Assembly: GCA_030151005.1 (NCBI GenBank)
Contig: JASLES010000181.1
Span: 1-9,440, forward strand
Direction: 5' to 3'
Source: Silvimonas sp.
Lineage (GTDB): Bacteria > Pseudomonadota > Gammaproteobacteria > Burkholderiales > Chitinibacteraceae
DNA length: 9,440 nt
Made by a program: the position numbers and the translations under genes. Shown here one piece after another: positions 6,537-9,440 of this stretch. Each line of letters opens with the position of its first letter. Position 1 is the first letter of the stretch. The notes under the pieces are model-generated. The model had not been told where the DNA came from. It did not search any database and saw only the letters and a program-made list of their open reading frames with translations.

Positions 6537-7673
6537 TTATACGATATCCAGGTGATCGATTCCTGAAAGCACATCTTTATGTTTGGCTTCCGCCCCTTGC
6601 AACTTGATATGCAGGCGCAAATCGTTCACCGAATCGGCATTGCGTAAAGCATCTTCATAGCTGATCAATCCAGCTTCATAAAGATCAAACAAGGACTGGT
6701 CAAAAGTCTGCATACCCAATTCGCGCGACTTTTTCATGATTTCCTTGATCTCGTGGACCTCGCCTTTGAAAACGAGTTCCGAAATCAACGGAGAATTAAG
6801 CATGACCTCCACAGCCGCAACCCGACCCTGACCAGAACGATGTGGTACAAGTCGTTGCGAAACAAAAGCTTTCAGGTTCAGCGACAAATCCATCAGCAAT
6901 TGGGAGCGACGCTCTTCCGGGAAGAAGTTGATAATCCGGTCTAGCGCCTGATTGGCGGAGTTGGCGTGCAGCGTTGCCATACAAAGGTGACCGGTTTCAG
7001 CAAAGGCAATGGCGTAATCCATGGTGTCGCGGTCGCGGATTTCACCAATCAGAATCACATCTGGCGCCTGCCGCAGCGTGTTCTTCAGTGCCGCGCCCCA
7101 GGAATCTGTATCAACGCCTACTTCACGTTGCGTAACGATACTGTTTTTGTGCTCATGCACGTATTCAATCGGGTCTTCAATTGTGATGATGTGGTCGTAC
7201 GCTTTTTCATTGCGTTCGCCAATCATGGCCGCCAGCGATGTGGATTTACCAGAGCCCGTACCGCCCACAAAAATCACAAGACCGCGCTTGGTCATGGCGA
7301 TATCGTGCAATACCGGCGGCAAACCCAGTTCTTCCAGTTTTGGAATCTGCGAATTGATCGTCCGCAACACCATACCAACCCGGCTTTGTTGCATGAAAGC
7401 ATTGACCCGATAACGCCCCAGCGTACCCGGGCTGATCGCGAAATTACATTCATGCGTTGCTTCAAATTCTTCAGCCTGCCGATCATTCATGATGGCGCGG
7501 GCCAGCTCTTTGGTATGTTGCGGCGTCAATGCCTGGCTTGAAACCGGCGTCACGCGTCCGTCCACCTTCATGGCTGGCGGAAAATCTGCGGTAATGAACA
7601 AGTCCGAGGCCCCTTTGGCACGCATATGGCGCAAAAGGTCTTGCATGAACTTGGCTGCCTGTTCTTTTTCCAT
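6537..7673 (-). CDS. pilU: PilU, PilT-like type IV pilus retraction ATPase
   Basis: A 378-residue secretion/retraction ATPase of the PilT/PilU family. It is cytoplasmic and acts at the pilus base with PilT as an accessory retraction motor. Motifs in order are Walker A GGTGSGKST (137-145), the Asp box around IITIEDPIEYVHEHK (162-176), Walker B VILIGEIRD (206-214) with catalytic Glu211, and the His box TGHLCMATLHANSANQALD (227-245). The PAS-like N-domain is at about 1-110. Length matches PilU (about 380) rather than PilT (about 345). It lacks the AIRNLIRE motif of PilT, having LISELVFKGEVHEIKEIM there, which is the PilU form. The ATG at 7673 is the only plausible start; AAGGA just before it is a close-spaced ribosome binding site. 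It lies 173 bp downstream of pilT and 41 bp upstream of the fimV-type gene. In two 60-base samples its GC content is visibly lower than that of pilT. Confidence 0.95.
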   Translation of the reverse strand: MEKEQAAKFMQDLLRHMRAKGASDLFITADFPPAMKVDGRVTPVSSQALTPQHTKELARAIMNDRQAEEFEATHECNFAISPGTLGRYRVNAFMQQSRVGMVLRTINSQIPKLEELGLPPVLHDIAMTKRGLVIFVGGTGSGKSTSLAAMIGERNEKAYDHIITIEDPIEYVHEHKNSIVTQREVGVDTDSWGAALKNTLRQAPDVILIGEIRDRDTMDYAIAFAETGHLCMATLHANSANQALDRIINFFPEERRSQLLMDLSLNLKAFVSQRLVPHRSGQGRVAAVEVMLNSPLISELVFKGEVHEIKEIMKKSRELGMQTFDQSLFDLYEAGLISYEDALRNADSVNDLRLHIKLQGAEAKHKDVLSGIDHLDIV

Positions 7674-7764
7674 GATTCCTTGAATCTTTCACCAGGAAGG
7701 ATACCGGCGCACCCCGCCTGGCGTGCGCATATCCATCAATAAATATCTATAGCCTGATTATTCA

Positions 7765-7792
7765 ATAGCTGCTCCAGACCGGGTCTGGCTAT
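7765..7792. repeat. Inverted repeat in the pilT-pilU spacer
   Basis: CCAGACC (7774-7780) and GGTCTGG (7782-7788) are an exact 7-bp inverted repeat around one base. Outer bases ATAG (7765-7768) and CTAT (7789-7792) can extend the stem across a five-base bulge. It sits in an AT-rich stretch (7735-7805) that holds a possible -10-like TATAGAT on the minus strand, about 80 bp upstream of pilU. No T-run follows on either strand, so it is more likely an operator or an mRNA structure than a terminator. Whether pilU has its own promoter here cannot be settled by eye. Confidence 0.45.
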
Positions 7793-7827
7793 CACTATTT
7801 ATCACTCAAGCCGCTTTGACGTCAGAA

Positions 7828-7845
7828 CCTGGCAACCTTGCCAGG
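7828..7845 (-). other. Hairpin directly after the pilT stop codon
   Basis: CCTGGCAA (7828-7835) and TTGCCAGG (7838-7845) are perfect inverted repeats with almost no spacer, so in RNA about seven pairs would form around a short loop. It starts one base after the pilT stop codon at 7849-7847. No T-run follows on the minus strand, so intrinsic termination is unlikely. An mRNA 3'-end stabiliser or a Rho-linked structure that lowers pilU expression relative to pilT is possible. Confidence 0.5.
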
Positions 7846-7846
7846 G

Positions 7847-8890
7847 TCAACCCTTGAAGTTGTCCGGGATCGCCGCTTTGCCGCGTGCTTCAGCCGCAGA
7901 CACAATATTGCGCTGAACCAGATTCTGCAGATTCTGATCCAGGGTTTGCATACCAAATTGCGAACCGGTCTGGATGGACGAATACATCTGCGCCACTTTG
8001 TTTTCGCGGATCAGGTTACGGATCGCCGGAATACCGATCATGATCTCGTGCGCCGCCACCCGCCCTGCGCCGTCCTTGGTCTTGAGCAAGGTTTGCGAGA
8101 TCACCGCGCGCAAGGATTCAGACAACATGGCGCGCACCATTTCCTTTTCTGCGGCCGGGAATACGTCCACCACCCGGTCGATGGTCTTGGCTGCGGAACT
8201 GGTGTGCAGCGTACCGAACACCAGGTGACCCGTTTCAGCCGCTGTCAGCGCCAGGCGGATGGTTTCCAGGTCACGCAATTCGCCCACCAGCACTACGTCC
8301 GGATCTTCCCGCAGGGCCGAACGCAACGCGTTGGAGAACGACAACGTATGGGGGCCGACTTCCCGCTGGTTGATCAAACACTTCTTGGAGGAATGCACGA
8401 ATTCGATCGGGTCTTCTACGGTCAGAATGTGGCCGTACTCGTTTTCGTTGATGTAGTTCACCATCGCCGCCAGTGTGGTCGATTTGCCCGAACCGGTCGG
8501 ACCAGTCACCAGCACGAGGCCACGCGGGTTTTCAGCAATTTCACGGAACACGCGCGGCGCGTTCAGCTCTTCCAGCGTGAGCACCTTGGACGGAATGGTC
8601 CGGAATACCGCGCCCGCGCCCCGGTTCTGCACAAATGCGTTAACCCGGAAACGCGCCAGATTGGGAATCTCGAACGAGAAGTCGCACTCCAGCGTGTCTT
8701 CGTACACCTTGCGCTGCCCGTCGTTCATGATGTCGTACACCATGGCGTGCACATCCTTGTGCTCCATGGGCGGCAGGTTGATGCGGCGCACGTCGCCGTG
8801 CACCCGGATCATGGGCGGCAGGCCGGAGGACAGGTGCAGGTCGGAAGCCTTGTTCTTGACGGAGAAAGCGAGTAATTCGGAGATGTCCAT
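7847..8890 (-). CDS. pilT: PilT, type IV pilus retraction ATPase
   Basis: A 347-residue cytoplasmic hexameric ATPase that drives type IV pilus retraction, hence twitching motility and DNA uptake. Motifs are the N-terminal MDISELLAFSVKNKASDLHL, Walker A GPTGSGKST (130-138, Lys136), the Asp box HILTVEDPIEF (154-164), Walker B DVVLVGELRD (198-207, catalytic Glu204) and the His box TGHLVFGTLHTSSA (220-233, His222 and His229). The C-terminal AIRNLIREN (289-297) is the motif characteristic of PilT and required for retraction in Pseudomonas. Length is normal for the family. The ATG at 8890 is preceded by AGGG with seven-base spacing. It is divergent from yggS, the arrangement known in Pseudomonas and common in this region of betaproteobacterial genomes. 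pilU follows after a 173-bp structured spacer, so the two may be only partly co-transcribed. Confidence 0.97.
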   Translation of the reverse strand: MDISELLAFSVKNKASDLHLSSGLPPMIRVHGDVRRINLPPMEHKDVHAMVYDIMNDGQRKVYEDTLECDFSFEIPNLARFRVNAFVQNRGAGAVFRTIPSKVLTLEELNAPRVFREIAENPRGLVLVTGPTGSGKSTTLAAMVNYINENEYGHILTVEDPIEFVHSSKKCLINQREVGPHTLSFSNALRSALREDPDVVLVGELRDLETIRLALTAAETGHLVFGTLHTSSAAKTIDRVVDVFPAAEKEMVRAMLSESLRAVISQTLLKTKDGAGRVAAHEIMIGIPAIRNLIRENKVAQMYSSIQTGSQFGMQTLDQNLQNLVQRNIVSAAEARGKAAIPDNFKG

Positions 8891-8981
8891 TTATAATCCC
8901 TGAGCCTGAAAATGGGCGCGGTCGGGAGTATGCGCAAAATGCATCACCTCGTTTCGCTTTTAATTGCCCGCTGACAAGATT

Positions 8982-9440
8982 ATGTCCACAATCGCTTTGA
9001 AACTGCAAGCTGTCGATTCGACCATACAGGCCGCTTGCGCCGCCGCCGGACGTCCCCGCGAGGCCGTGCAATTGCTGGCGGTCTCCAAAACTTTCGGCGC
9101 CGATGCGGTGCTGGAGGCAATCGCCGCGGGCCAATTGGCGTTTGGCGAAAATTATCTGCAAGAGGCTTTGGACAAGATTGCCGCCGTGGCCGCCGCGCAG
9201 CCCGCCGCTGCCGTCGAATGGCACTTTATCGGCCCCATCCAGAGTAACAAGACCCGTCCGCTCGCCACCCATTTCGACTGGGTGCACACGGTGGAGCGCC
9301 TCAAAATCGCCCAGCGCCTCTCCGAACAGCGTCCCGCCGACTTGCCGCCTTTGCAGGTGTGTTTGCAAGTGAACATCAGCGGCGAGGCCAGCAAGAGCGG
9401 GGTGGCGCCCGAAGAATTGCTGCCCCTGGCGCGCGCCGTG
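8982..9440 (+). CDS. yggS: YggS/PROSC family pyridoxal-phosphate homeostasis protein (partial, N-terminal)
   Basis: The first 153 codons of a gene that runs off the right edge still in frame. The YggS family binds pyridoxal 5'-phosphate without known catalysis and keeps free PLP and related amino-acid pools in balance. Visible landmarks are LLAVSKTF (31-38) with the PLP-binding Lys36, FGENYLQEA (54-62), EWHFIGPIQSNKTR (79-92) and LQVNISGEASKSG (128-140). The full protein is usually about 230 residues, so roughly two thirds is present. The ATG at 8982 gives MSTIALKLQAV, a normal N-terminus, although no strong Shine-Dalgarno sequence precedes it. It is divergent from pilT across 91 bp. In many proteobacteria proC follows yggS, but that lies beyond this window. 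Confidence 0.95.
   Translation, partial: MSTIALKLQAVDSTIQAACAAAGRPREAVQLLAVSKTFGADAVLEAIAAGQLAFGENYLQEALDKIAAVAAAQPAAAVEWHFIGPIQSNKTRPLATHFDWVHTVERLKIAQRLSEQRPADLPPLQVCLQVNISGEASKSGVAPEELLPLARAV

Noticed and set aside
7838..8875. Long plus-strand open frame (345 codons) opposite pilT
   Set aside because: It mirrors pilT almost end to end, is rich in His/Arg/Gln with no recognisable domain, and arises from the codon bias of the real gene.
8892..8897. Perfect TATAAT on the plus strand between pilT and yggS
   Set aside because: No -35-like sequence at proper spacing, and it overlaps the pilT ribosome binding region about 85 bp from yggS; probably chance.

Overview
The window looks like a chromosomal segment of a betaproteobacterium, by inference possibly in or near the Neisseriales. 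It is moderately GC-rich. It carries a divergent yggS/pilT-pilU block, a Calvin-type class II fructose-bisphosphate aldolase and a FimV-type pilus hub protein. The taxonomic guess rests on protein character and gene arrangement only, because no marker RNA is present. I see no tRNA, rRNA, CRISPR array, insertion sequence or phage gene.

Layout. Bases 3-107 hold the last 34 codons of an unidentified + strand gene, followed by a terminator-like hairpin. Opposite that end, on the minus strand, lies a decayed nucleotidyltransferase-like gene (about 111-658) with one clear frameshift and several apparent small deletions. Next comes an intact fba (759-1763, +) with a strong terminator. A convergent minus-strand unit follows: azoR (2471-3082), a terminator-like hairpin, then an unidentified, probably cupin-like protein (1837-2406). 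A LysR-type regulator (3261-4211, +) is divergent from azoR. The 178-bp gap between them contains a perfect 10+4+10 bp palindrome, a probable regulator-binding site. The right half is a type IV pilus block on the minus strand, in transcription order pilT (8890-7847), pilU (7673-6537) and a fimV-type gene (6495-4252). Divergent from pilT, yggS begins at 8982 and runs off the window.

How the genes fit together. PilT and PilU are the paired cytoplasmic ATPases of pilus retraction. The FimV-type protein is an inner-membrane, peptidoglycan-binding hub linked to pilus and twitching function, and it sits 41 bp downstream of pilU. The azoR/LysR pair is a classic divergent regulator-target arrangement. 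The aldolase is a stand-alone central-carbon gene.

No clearly new molecular system is visible. The points most worth checking are the decaying nucleotidyltransferase gene, the fimV-type gene placed after pilTU, the azoR/LysR palindrome, the hairpin between azoR and the cupin-like gene, and the structured AT-rich pilT-pilU spacer.
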